This document shows positions 1 through 6,236 of a stretch of 6,743 nucleotides of DNA, one piece after another. The notes beneath the pieces were generated by a model that saw only the letters and a program-made list of their open reading frames with translations, was not told where the DNA came from and made no database searches. The stretch is taken from positions 1-6,743 of the forward strand of contig JAKPOE010000345.1 in the NCBI GenBank assembly GCA_029548025.1, written 5' to 3'. Position 1 is the first letter of the stretch, and each line of letters opens with the position of its first letter. Position numbers and translations under genes: made by a program. The DNA comes from Spirochaetota bacterium. Its GTDB lineage: Bacteria > Spirochaetota > UBA4802 > UB4802.

Positions 1-51
1 AGCAGCTGATTTGTAATCAGCGGGTTGGGGGTTCAATTCCTCTCGCCAGCT
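1..51 (+). tRNA. tRNA-Thr(UGU), 3' part only
   Basis: The window opens inside the D-arm of this tRNA, so its 5' end is missing. The anticodon stem is 5-9 paired with 17-21, and the seven-base loop 10-16 (TTTGTAA) places the anticodon TGT at 12-14, which reads ACA threonine codons. A five-base variable region (22-26) follows. The T-arm is 27-31/39-43 with loop TTCAATT, then come the acceptor 3' strand 44-50 and discriminator T51. The next bases (TTG) are not CCA, so the 3' end must be added by a nucleotidyltransferase. It lies only 5 nt before the tRNA-Tyr, which suggests a common precursor transcript. Confidence 0.93.
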
Positions 52-56
52 TTGAA

Positions 57-138
57 GGTGAGGTTCCCGAGCGGCCAAAGGGGGCAGACTGTAAATCTGT
101 TGGCGAAGCCTTCGGTGGTTCGAATCCACCCCTCACCA
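57..138 (+). tRNA. tRNA-Tyr(GUA), class II
   Basis: This is a complete tRNA of 82 nt. The acceptor stem pairs 57-63 (GGTGAGG) with 131-137 (CCTCACC), and A138 is the discriminator. The anticodon stem is 84-88/96-100, and loop 89-95 (CTGTAAA) gives anticodon GTA at 91-93. The long variable arm 101-113 forms a GGC/GCC stem with a GAA loop, as expected of bacterial tRNA-Tyr. The T-arm 114-118/126-130 pairs perfectly around TTCGAAT. The ACCA at the end is part of the acceptor stem plus discriminator, so CCA is not encoded. No convincing GC-rich terminator follows in 139-262, only short A/T stems, so the transcript end is unresolved. Confidence 0.97.
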
Positions 139-262
139 ATATTAAAATTAAAAAATTAGTAAGTAAAAAACTAAATAACTTCTTTTTGGTTAATAATCAA
201 TCTATTATTTAATTTAAATGAATATGTATCGTATAAGAAATACCGTGTTTTATGTTGAACAT

Positions 263-472
263 TTACTTTATGGTATTATTTAATTTTTCCAGCATTTCAT
301 TAATTTGGGCATCAGTTAATCCATGTGCTCTGCTTCCCTGTTCGATAGTTTCATAAATTCCTATATGGCAACCAATACAATGCAAACCATATGATGCAAG
401 AATAGAAGCTGCCACGGGGTATTTTTGAACGAGTTCACCAAATGTCATATCTTTTGTAATGGATGTTTTCAT
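263..472 (-). CDS. DUF1858 / hybrid-cluster-associated CxxC redox domain protein
   Basis: This is a 69-residue soluble protein consisting of one small helical domain. The opening pattern MTFGELVQKYP (residues 9-19), followed by a C-I-G-C motif (C32, C35) and a helical C-terminus with GLTDAQINEMLEKLN, matches the DUF1858 family (TIGR03980, hybrid-cluster-protein-associated redox disulfide domain). The two cysteines are the only ones and could form a redox disulfide or bind metal or a cluster. That function is inferred from the family and no activity is established. The ATG start is supported by GAGGT at 480-484 of the opposite strand, 8 nt upstream. It has no signal peptide or membrane segment, so it is cytoplasmic. 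No hybrid-cluster protein gene lies in the window. The gene is convergent with the tRNAs and divergent from the efflux operon, so it is a single-gene unit whose start lies just downstream of the inverted repeat at 497-526. Confidence 0.88.
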   Translation of the reverse strand: MKTSITKDMTFGELVQKYPVAASILASYGLHCIGCHIGIYETIEQGSRAHGLTDAQINEMLEKLNNTIK

Positions 473-496
473 TGTTATAACCTCATATATACTTAC

Positions 497-505
497 TGCT
501 ATAAT
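497..505 (+). promoter_or_regulatory. Mirror-image extended -10 element, facing right
   Basis: Because the repeat is perfect, its left arm carries the same TGCTATAAT on the + strand. If used, it would start near 512, head to head with the - strand start, and make a leader of about 240 nt to the outer-membrane channel gene. It has no recognisable -35, and a better-spaced promoter for that operon exists at 643-671. It may therefore be only a consequence of operator symmetry. Confidence 0.25.
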
Positions 506-517
506 TATTGTAAGCTA

Positions 518-526
518 ATTATAGCA
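518..526 (-). promoter_or_regulatory. Extended -10 promoter for the CxxC gene
   Basis: Read on the - strand, 526 down to 518 gives TGCTATAAT, a perfect TGn-TATAAT extended -10 element, which can work with a poor -35. The best -35 hexamers at usual spacing (near 541-547) are weak. Transcription would begin near 511, giving a leader of about 38 nt that includes the GAGGT ribosome-binding site. The element lies inside the right arm of the inverted repeat, so a protein bound there would block it. Confidence 0.5.
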
Positions 527-642
527 ATTATATAATATTTTTTCATATTATTAATGTAATAATCTTTACTATATGATAGATTAAATTTAAGGTTTAAACA
601 TACATATATTTATATAAGCGTTTATAATAAGTTATTTTTTTA

Positions 643-671
643 TTGAATATAATTTCATGGATATCTATTAT
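643..671 (+). promoter_or_regulatory. Sigma-70-type promoter for the efflux operon
   Basis: TTGAAT (643-648, 4 of 6 to TTGACA) and TATTAT (666-671, 5 of 6 to TATAAT) are separated by exactly 17 nt. The start would fall near 678, leaving a leader of about 75 nt before the ATG at 754. It is the best-spaced pair I found in the 281-nt gap, but A/T-rich DNA gives many chance -10 matches. Confidence 0.5.
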
Positions 672-753
672 GGCATTCATGTAGTCTAGAAATACGATTA
701 AGAAAACATGAAAATCTCAACATCATTTTCTGAGTAGCTATATTAAAAATAGT

Positions 754-2157
754 ATGAAACAACAAATAAAGAATAGAAAAACTATTAAAACCAGGATAAT
801 CATTTATTGCATTATATGTTTAATAATTTTATATAAACATATCAATGTATTGGCTGATAGTTATGCAAATGCCAGTTTGTCTGATTGTTTGCAGATTGCA
901 TTGCAGAATAACATTAGTATAAAAATCGCATTTGAGGAAGTAAACGGTGCTTTATCTAATGTAAAGATTACAAAAGGGAGCAACAATATCCAGGTAAATG
1001 GGGAATTGCGGACAATAGAAATTTTAAAGTCTGATGCTGCTAACAGCTCATTCAATGTACCTGGCAAGGATACATTAATAGGGTTATTTATTGGTGCTTC
1101 AGCAACTTATAAATTATACGATGCTAACAAAAGTAATTATGAACAGCTTAAATTCTTAGAATATAATTTAGCAATATTATCTGCTTTAAAGATAAAAAAT
1201 AATGTCATGCGAGATGTAAAGATAACGTATTATCAACTGTTGCTTGCAAAAAAGAAAAGTGAATTATTGGAAAAATTAGTAAAAAGTTTTGAAATAAAAT
1301 ATCTGAATGCTGAGCAATTATTTACAAGTGGTCAACGTACAATGGTTGATGTTTCAAAAGCTCAGGTTGATCTGACAAATGCCAGATTAAAATATGAGAG
1401 GGCTCAAAATGATGCTACAAAAATCAAGAGCACATTGGTTTCTTTAATGGGTATGCAATCAGATGGCTTTGATATTGACACGGCAGGATTTGATATTAAT
1501 AATGTAGTAAAAGAGCTGCCATATAATTATGATGAATTGTTACAATTAGCTTTGTTGTATTCATTTGACATAAAATCTGCAGAGATAAATCAGGAACTAT
1601 CTAAAACTCAAATCAATATAGAAAAGGATAAGCGTTTGCCACAATTAAATGTGGTAGCTTCGCTTGGATATGAAAATAGGGAGATACAGAATGGTTCTTT
1701 TAGCGAATCATTATCTGATAGAGGTAATTGGAAACCAACATTTCACGCAGGTGTTAGTGCAAATTTCCCAATCTATACCAGTGGTGTAGTTTCTTCCAGT
1801 ATCGATAGAGCAATGATATCATATAATAAAGCTATCTATAATGTAAAAACTGTTACAGATAGCATAACAAGTAATATCAAAAGTTATTATACCACAATTA
1901 ATGATATTAAAATTCAATTAGACATTGCACAACAATTGATTGATAATGCAAAGAAGTATCTTGATTTGGTACAAAAAAATTACGATATAGGCATAATTAC
2001 ACAAAATGAATTGCAGGATGCTGAACTTAATTATATTCAAGCCAATATTGATTATATGCAAATTATTACAGATTATTATGTAAATTTTCATTATTTAATC
2101 AGTTTGTTGTGTATTGATGAAAATACATTATTTTCTAAGGGGGCTGCCTTGAAATGA
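754..2157 (+). CDS. TolC-family outer membrane efflux channel protein
   Basis: This 467-residue protein is the outer-membrane duct of the tripartite pump. It has a Sec signal peptide with a basic n-region (residues 1-14) and a hydrophobic core 15-27, and likely cleavage after A34 or A38. Two outer-membrane-efflux repeats follow. Repeat one starts LSDCLQIALQNN (42-53) and has its Asp-Val helical motif near 190-220. Repeat two has LPQLNVVASLGY (295-306), the strand motif FHAGVSANFPIYTSG (330-344) and a closing helix from GIITQNELQDAEL (413 on). Length and two-fold layout match the family. A stop codon near 706 in frame, with no ATG between, makes 754 the first available ATG. Its Shine-Dalgarno is very weak, so translation of this first gene may be inefficient or controlled. 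The stop overlaps the next start by ATGA, indicating translational coupling. The gene is homologous to tolC-type genes, but I assign no symbol because paralogues are common. Confidence 0.93.
   Translation: MKQQIKNRKTIKTRIIIYCIICLIILYKHINVLADSYANASLSDCLQIALQNNISIKIAFEEVNGALSNVKITKGSNNIQVNGELRTIEILKSDAANSSFNVPGKDTLIGLFIGASATYKLYDANKSNYEQLKFLEYNLAILSALKIKNNVMRDVKITYYQLLLAKKKSELLEKLVKSFEIKYLNAEQLFTSGQRTMVDVSKAQVDLTNARLKYERAQNDATKIKSTLVSLMGMQSDGFDIDTAGFDINNVVKELPYNYDELLQLALLYSFDIKSAEINQELSKTQINIEKDKRLPQLNVVASLGYENREIQNGSFSESLSDRGNWKPTFHAGVSANFPIYTSGVVSSSIDRAMISYNKAIYNVKTVTDSITSNIKSYYTTINDIKIQLDIAQQLIDNAKKYLDLVQKNYDIGIITQNELQDAELNYIQANIDYMQIITDYYVNFHYLISLLCIDENTLFSKGAALK
2137..2143 (+). promoter_or_regulatory. 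Ribosome-binding site of the adaptor gene
   Basis: AAGGGGG lies inside the end of the channel gene, 10 nt before the ATG at 2154. Together with the 4-nt ATGA overlap, it fixes the adaptor's start and permits both direct entry and coupled re-initiation. Confidence 0.7.
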
Positions 2158-3251
2158 TTAAATCATTTTTAACAAAAAGAAAAACAATAGTTATCATTGG
2201 AATTATATTGATTGCGATAGTGATTATTATACGTCCATGTTCTGATAAATCGGGATATGAATATGATTTTGGTCAGGTTAGTATTGGGGATGTATCAAGA
2301 ACGATATCCACTACCGGAACGATTGATTTACTTAATCCCGTTTCCATTCTATCTCAGGTGGATGGTGTTGTTAAAAAGGTTTATGTTGATTTTAATCAAA
2401 GAGTTAAACAGCATCAATTATTAGCAATAATAGATGCAGGTGATTTGAATAATGAAATTGCAAAGATGCAAAAGACAATTGAGCGTCTTAAAATAGATCT
2501 TCAAAATACAGAAAAAGATTTAAATGTTAAAAGAAGTATGTATAAAGAAAATATGATCTCCAATAATGCTTTGCAATTGGCAGAAAATGAATATAAAAAA
2601 ATGCAATTATCATATAGCTCCGTAATTGTTGATTACAATAATCTACTTCAAATGCTCAGGGATACAAAAATTTATGCTCCAATAAGTGGTATAATTGTTT
2701 CTCGCGATATAAATGAATCTGATCCCGTTACACGTAATAAGAGATTATTTTTAATGGTTGATGATCTTAAAAATATGAGTATAACAATAAGCATTGATGA
2801 AACTGATATTGGTAAAGTAAAAACAGGGCAGATCATTAAATTTACTGTTAATGCCTATCCTGATCAGATGTTTCATGGTACAATAAAGCAAATACGTTTT
2901 AATCCAATAAATAGGGGTGGTGTGATTACCTATGATGCTATTGCAATATGTGATAATTCGCAATATCTATTAAAACCTGGCATGACAGCTATTGTTACCA
3001 TCGAAGTAGAAAAAAAGCAAAAAATTTTAATAGTACCAAATGAAGCATTAACTGTTATACCGCCTACTATTGATATGTTTAAGCTGGATAAAAACAAAAA
3101 ATATGTATGGAAAAAGAAAGGGGGTAATATTGTGCCTGTTGAGATTCAAACCGGACTGCTTGGAGATTCATATACTGAAATATTAAAAGGAAATGTAAAA
3201 AATGGTGATAAGATACTAATTAGAGTCAGGAAATCCGTGTCAATTAAATAA
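2154..3251 (+). CDS. MacA/HlyD-family periplasmic adaptor (membrane fusion protein)
   Basis: This 365-residue protein bridges the ABC permease and the TolC-like channel. A single N-terminal membrane anchor (residues 11-26, preceded by K8 R9 K10) leaves the rest periplasmic. C29 follows Arg-Pro and is not a lipobox cysteine. The first lipoyl half is about 62-97 (ILSQVDGVVKKV, then VKQHQLLAIID). A coiled-coil hairpin of roughly 98-168 follows, with a turn near 131-137. The second lipoyl half begins IYAPISGIIVSRDI (173-186), the beta-barrel is about 205-290 with LKPGM at 273-277, and VPNEAL (294-299) opens the membrane-proximal domain. This order is that of MacA-type adaptors. The usual Gly-Gln after the second lipoyl strand is replaced by Glu-Ser (188-189). 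It is translationally coupled to the channel gene and 17 nt before the ATPase gene. MacA family membership is clear, but the substrate is unknown. Confidence 0.92.
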   Translation: MIKSFLTKRKTIVIIGIILIAIVIIIRPCSDKSGYEYDFGQVSIGDVSRTISTTGTIDLLNPVSILSQVDGVVKKVYVDFNQRVKQHQLLAIIDAGDLNNEIAKMQKTIERLKIDLQNTEKDLNVKRSMYKENMISNNALQLAENEYKKMQLSYSSVIVDYNNLLQMLRDTKIYAPISGIIVSRDINESDPVTRNKRLFLMVDDLKNMSITISIDETDIGKVKTGQIIKFTVNAYPDQMFHGTIKQIRFNPINRGGVITYDAIAICDNSQYLLKPGMTAIVTIEVEKKQKILIVPNEALTVIPPTIDMFKLDKNKKYVWKKKGGNIVPVEIQTGLLGDSYTEILKGNVKNGDKILIRVRKSVSIK

Positions 3252-3268
3252 TTATGAATAGTTAATCT

Positions 3269-3988
3269 ATGAATGCAGCAATAATAGGTATAGAAAATTT
3301 ACATAAAATTTATAAATTAAGCGAAGAAATTTCTGTTCATGCTTTAAAGGGTGTTAATTTCAAAGTCAAACGTGGTGAATTTGTAGCCATAATGGGTGCT
3401 TCTGGTTCGGGTAAATCCACTTTCATGAATATCATAGGCTTTTTAGATACACCAACATCAGGGCGATATATACTGGATGGTATTGATGGTACTTCACTAA
3501 ATGAAAACCAAAAAGCTGAGATCCGAAACAGAAAGATTGGCTTTGTTTTTCAGGGATTTAATCTGCTTTCACGAACACCTGCAATTGAAAATGTAGAGTT
3601 GCCTCTATTTTATAGAGGTGGATTTTCTCATGAAGAGATGAGAGAAAGAGCAGGCAAATTTTTGGCTATGGTAGGGTTGTCCGGAAGGGAAACGCATCAT
3701 CCAAATAAACTGTCAGGTGGTGAGCAGCAAAGAGTAGCTATAGCCAGAGCATTGGTTAATGATCCTGCTATTTTACTGGCGGATGAACCTACTGGCAATC
3801 TAGATTCAAAAAATACCTCTGAAATTATGAATATTTTTACCTATCTAAATAAAGAGTATAATCTCAGTATAGTTATGGTAACGCATGAACCTGATGTTGC
3901 AGAGTATGCTGATAGGAAGGTTATTTTTAAAGATGGGCTTATTATTGATGAAGTAATTATAAAAAAGTTGAAGAAAAGAAAAAAGTAA
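3269..3988 (+). CDS. MacB/LolD-type ABC transporter ATPase
   Basis: This 239-residue cytoplasmic nucleotide-binding subunit powers the efflux complex. All ABC ATPase motifs are intact: Walker [10 protein letters not shown] (43-51), Q-loop Q95 in VFQGFNLL, signature LSGGEQQR (148-155), Walker B ILLADEP (168-174) with catalytic E173, D-loop around 178-180, and switch histidine H206. The stretch [17 protein letters not shown] is characteristic of the MacB/LolD/FtsE-like branch. The protein ends in a very basic tail (KKLKKRKK). In E. coli MacB this domain is fused to the permease, whereas here it is a separate protein followed after 1 nt by the permease gene, as in many split systems. No good Shine-Dalgarno precedes the ATG. 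A three-codon reading frame (ATG AAT AGT TAA, 3254-3265) ends 3 nt before it, so re-initiation is possible. LolD is an alternative relative, but the neighbouring adaptor and TolC-type genes favour efflux. Confidence 0.95.
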   Translation: MNAAIIGIENLHKIYKLSEEISVHALKGVNFKVKRGEFVAIMGASGSGKSTFMNIIGFLDTPTSGRYILDGIDGTSLNENQKAEIRNRKIGFVFQGFNLLSRTPAIENVELPLFYRGGFSHEEMRERAGKFLAMVGLSGRETHHPNKLSGGEQQRVAIARALVNDPAILLADEPTGNLDSKNTSEIMNIFTYLNKEYNLSIVMVTHEPDVAEYADRKVIFKDGLIIDEVIIKKLKKRKK

Positions 3989-3989
3989 C

Positions 3990-5168
3990 ATGGATTTTTC
4001 AAATCTGTTAATAACAGCGCTCAGGGCGCTGGCAAAGAATAAGGTTCGCTCTATTCTTACGAGCATTGGTATTGTAATTGGTGTTTCATCGGTTATCGTT
4101 ATGATTGGTATAGGGCAGAGTGCCAGTATAGCTGTAGAGGAAAGGGTAGGTACCTATGGTAAAAATGCTATGGAGATAGCATCATATCGTAATTTGCTTA
4201 CTGAAAATGACAGTATTTATATCAAAAATAACATACCTCAGGTAAATTATGTTTCAATTGTTATTACAAAATCAAATGTACAGATAAATTATAAAGATCG
4301 TGCATTGATGAGTGCATTATATGGTGTTGAGAATGATTATTTTAAAATGAAAATATGGCCATTGTTTTCAGGAAGGTATTTTACCGATATGGAAATTGAT
4401 ACTCATGAAAGAGTTGTTATCATAGGTTCAACGGTAATGAGGGAGATTTTTTTATATGAAGAGCCAATTGGTAAGACAGTGATTATTAATAGTGTTCCAT
4501 TTAAAGTAATAGGTGTTCTTTCAGAATTGGGACAGTCATTTGGTGGAAAAGATTTTGATAATATTGTCATCATGCCTTATGGAACAGTTCAAAGGAAAAT
4601 TGAAGGTAATAGAAAAATAGATCGTATATATGTCTCTGTATATTCTGAGCAGCAATTGGATGAAACAATTAAATATATACGGGATTATTTACATCGAGTT
4701 CATCGAATACCTCCAGATGTCAATGAATTCAGAATTACAACAAGCAAAGAAAGACTGGAAATGGCTGAATATATTTCCAAGACATTGGCAATGCTTTTAG
4801 CCGGTATCGCTTCAATATCACTATTTGTAGGCGGTGTGGGGATTATGAATATCATGCTTGTCTCTGTCAGTGAGCGTACCAGAGAGATAGGTATACGAAT
4901 GGCAATAGGAGCAAAACGGCGTGATATATTAAGCCAGTTTTTAATTGAATCTATTACACTGAGTGGATTAGGAGGTATAATAGGTATACTATTAGGATTG
5001 TTTTTCTATTATATAATTACTTATATAGTTGATTGGCCTTACATTTTTTCTTTTACATCAGTTATAATATCATTCCTATTTTCATGTGCTGTTGGTATAT
5101 TCTTTGGTTACTATCCTGCAAAAAAAGCATCTGATTTAAAACCTATAGAAGCATTACGATATGAATAA
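3990..5168 (+). CDS. MacB-type ABC transporter permease (FtsX/MacB_PCD family)
   Basis: This 392-residue inner-membrane subunit has the classic four-helix MacB layout. The N-terminal amphipathic stretch ALRALAKNKVRS leads into helix 1 (about 21-41). A large periplasmic domain (about 45-260) follows, carrying the MacB core signatures GVENDYF, SGRYFTD and an IGKTVIINSVPFKVIGVL stretch. The FtsX domain has helix 2 about 266-291 (GGVGIMNIM 281-289), a cytoplasmic coupling segment SERTREIGIRMAIGAKRRDI (294-313), helix 3 about 320-346 and helix 4 about 352-373. The end, PAKKASDLKPIEALRYE, is the family's conserved tail. Such permeases dimerise and act as mechanotransmitters, pushing periplasmic substrate into the TolC duct and not carrying it across the inner membrane; that mechanism is known for MacB and inferred here. 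The start is 1 nt after the ATPase stop, implying coupled, equal synthesis. The purine-rich end of the ATPase gene is the only ribosome-binding candidate. Confidence 0.95.
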   Translation: MDFSNLLITALRALAKNKVRSILTSIGIVIGVSSVIVMIGIGQSASIAVEERVGTYGKNAMEIASYRNLLTENDSIYIKNNIPQVNYVSIVITKSNVQINYKDRALMSALYGVENDYFKMKIWPLFSGRYFTDMEIDTHERVVIIGSTVMREIFLYEEPIGKTVIINSVPFKVIGVLSELGQSFGGKDFDNIVIMPYGTVQRKIEGNRKIDRIYVSVYSEQQLDETIKYIRDYLHRVHRIPPDVNEFRITTSKERLEMAEYISKTLAMLLAGIASISLFVGGVGIMNIMLVSVSERTREIGIRMAIGAKRRDILSQFLIESITLSGLGGIIGILLGLFFYYIITYIVDWPYIFSFTSVIISFLFSCAVGIFFGYYPAKKASDLKPIEALRYE

Positions 5169-5236
5169 GTAGTATTTATAATTTTTTTCTCAAATCCCTT
5201 CAAGACATAATCCTCTTTTTTCCGATATTATATACG

Positions 5237-5268
5237 ACATAAAAAATTTTTAAACTATATGTTTATGT
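5237..5268 (+). terminator. Possible weak A/T-only terminator hairpin after the efflux operon
   Basis: ACATAAA (5237-5243) can pair with TTTATGT (5262-5268) across an 18-nt loop, and T-rich sequence follows. It is the only stem near the end of the efflux operon with a T-run after it. It has a single G-C pair and a long loop, so the support is poor. Operon transcripts may read into the recombinase gene or end by another mechanism. Confidence 0.2.
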
Positions 5269-5327
5269 TTTGATTTTATTACATAACCTGGATTAACAAA
5301 TTGCGAATCAAGGGGAAGTATTAAGAA

Positions 5328-5335
5328 GAGGTGAT
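5328..5335 (+). promoter_or_regulatory. Strong ribosome-binding site that decides a TTG start
   Basis: GAGGTGAT is fully complementary to the 3' end of 16S rRNA and sits 5 nt before the TTG at 5341. An in-frame TGA at 5332-5334, inside this site, rules out any start further upstream. The Xer N-terminal domain would be truncated by a start further downstream. TTG is therefore the start. Confidence 0.85.
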
Positions 5336-5340
5336 ATCAA

Positions 5341-6231
5341 TTGAAAGATATTATAGCTATTAAACGGTTTAAACGGTTTTTACAAACTGAAAAAGGGTTA
5401 TCTCCTAATTCAATTTACTCTTATATCTATGATTTAAAAAAGTTTTCAGATTTTTTAGCAAATAAAAATAAAACTATTCTTAATGCTTCACAAGAGGATA
5501 TAGAGCAATTTTTGTTTTTTGAAAAAAATAAAAAAAGAAACTCAGCACGTACACTTGCACGATCATTGGCAGCGATAAGGCAGTTTTATAATTATATGGC
5601 AAATATAGAACATATAGCCAATCCTACAGTGAAAATTGAAACTCCTCATTTTCAGAAAGCATTACCTGATTTTTTATCTATAGAAGAGATAGACAGGTTG
5701 TTTTCTTCAATACGTGAGGATGATATGTATCAATTACGTGACAAAACAATATTTGAGCTTCTATATTCAGCAGGATTGAGAATATCTGAAGCAGTTGAGT
5801 TAAAAGCTGTAGATGTTGATTTAAAAAATAAATTTATTAAGGTTATGGGGAAGGGGAATAAGGAACGTATTGTACCAATTGGAGATGAGGCTATACGTTT
5901 AATAGAAAAATATATGAGAGATTCAAGACCTGTTATTTTAGGTAGCAGGATGAGTGAATATCTTTTCATAAGCAAAAAAGGTGGTATGTTAAACAGAAAA
6001 TCAGTATGGAGATTATTAAAAGGGTATGCGCAAATGGTAAATATACGAAAAAATATTACTCCACATACATTGCGTCATTCATTTGCAACACATCTTTTAG
6101 AACGAGGTGCTGATTTAAGAGCAGTCCAGGAATTATTAGGGCATGTAGATATTTCAACAACACAAATTTATACTCATCTAGCACGAAAACAATTGCAAGA
6201 AATTCATAAACGTTTTCATCCAAAAGGATAA
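5341..6231 (+). CDS. Tyrosine recombinase, XerC/XerD type
   Basis: This 296-residue protein is close to the 298 residues of E. coli XerD and ends, like it, in a His-Pro-basic tail (HPKG). The N-terminal SAM-like DNA-binding domain (about 6-90) has GLSPNSIYSYIYDLKKF and the helix ARTLARSLAAIRQFYNY. The catalytic domain (about 107-286) keeps all six active-site residues: R147 (SAGLRISE), K171 (GKGNKER), H242 and R245 (HTLRHSFATHLL), H268 (LLGHVDIS) and nucleophile Y277 (IYTH). Enzymes of this type resolve chromosome dimers at dif sites with FtsK. The full, unmodified Xer architecture and position beside a cell-wall gene favour a housekeeping role over an element integrase. XerC and XerD cannot be separated here without a tree. 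Translation starts at TTG. The gene is followed after 5 nt by the SpoIID-like gene, so the two are probably co-transcribed. Confidence 0.93.
   Translation: MKDIIAIKRFKRFLQTEKGLSPNSIYSYIYDLKKFSDFLANKNKTILNASQEDIEQFLFFEKNKKRNSARTLARSLAAIRQFYNYMANIEHIANPTVKIETPHFQKALPDFLSIEEIDRLFSSIREDDMYQLRDKTIFELLYSAGLRISEAVELKAVDVDLKNKFIKVMGKGNKERIVPIGDEAIRLIEKYMRDSRPVILGSRMSEYLFISKKGGMLNRKSVWRLLKGYAQMVNIRKNITPHTLRHSFATHLLERGADLRAVQELLGHVDISTTQIYTHLARKQLQEIHKRFHPKG
5362..5379 (+). repeat. Tandem 9-bp duplication inside the recombinase gene
   Basis: AAACGGTTT occurs twice back to back, in frame, encoding Lys-Arg-Phe twice (residues 8-13) near the N-terminus. The spacing from the first helix to the conserved Glu-Lys matches E. 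coli XerD, so it has not lengthened the protein. Confidence 0.9.
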
Positions 6232-6236
6232 CAGGT

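Larger units (their letters stand above)
497..526. repeat. Perfect 11-bp inverted repeat, candidate operator
   Basis: The left arm TGCTATAATTA (497-507) and right arm TAATTATAGCA (516-526) are exact reverse complements, separated by 8 nt. The centre lies about 40 nt upstream of the small CxxC gene's start codon, a typical place for a repressor site. There is no T-run directly after either arm, so it does not look like an intrinsic terminator. The stretch 499-513 also matches the Per-box consensus TTATAATNATTATAA of Fur/PerR-family regulators at 12 of 14 defined positions. In DNA this A/T-rich that match is only suggestive. Confidence 0.8.

Noticed and set aside
57..138. tRNA-Tyr 3' end as an attachment site of an integrated element, with the tyrosine recombinase as its integrase.
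   Set aside because: I saw no second copy of the tRNA 3' end downstream, the intervening genes are an ordinary transporter operon, and the recombinase has housekeeping Xer features and is 5.2 kb away.
139..262. Terminators between the convergent tRNA-Tyr and CxxC genes.
   Set aside because: Only short A/T stems (for example TTAGT/ACTAA at 156-174 and TTGGTT/AATCAA at 186-200) are visible, none strong enough to call.
657..689. A ten-codon leader peptide frame (starting ATG GAT ATC).
   Set aside because: Its ATG lies inside the predicted promoter, upstream of the likely transcription start, and it has no ribosome-binding site.
5221..5250. A dif-like recombination site upstream of the Xer gene.
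   Set aside because: The stretch has a CCGATATTATATACGACATAA pattern faintly like a dif core, but the two arms do not match each other or the usual right-arm TTATGTTAAAT well enough. A GC-skew switch or FtsK-site analysis of the whole genome would be needed.
5287..5313. Imperfect stem CCTGGATT / AATCAAGG in the recombinase leader.
   Set aside because: Eight positions with one mismatch and an 11-nt loop, no T-run, and no known riboswitch pattern. It is too weak to call a regulatory element.
5362..5379. Repeat-driven expansion of the recombinase N-terminus.
   Set aside because: The 9-bp tandem repeat is real, but alignment by eye with E. coli XerD shows the same residue count over this segment, so no codons appear to have been added.
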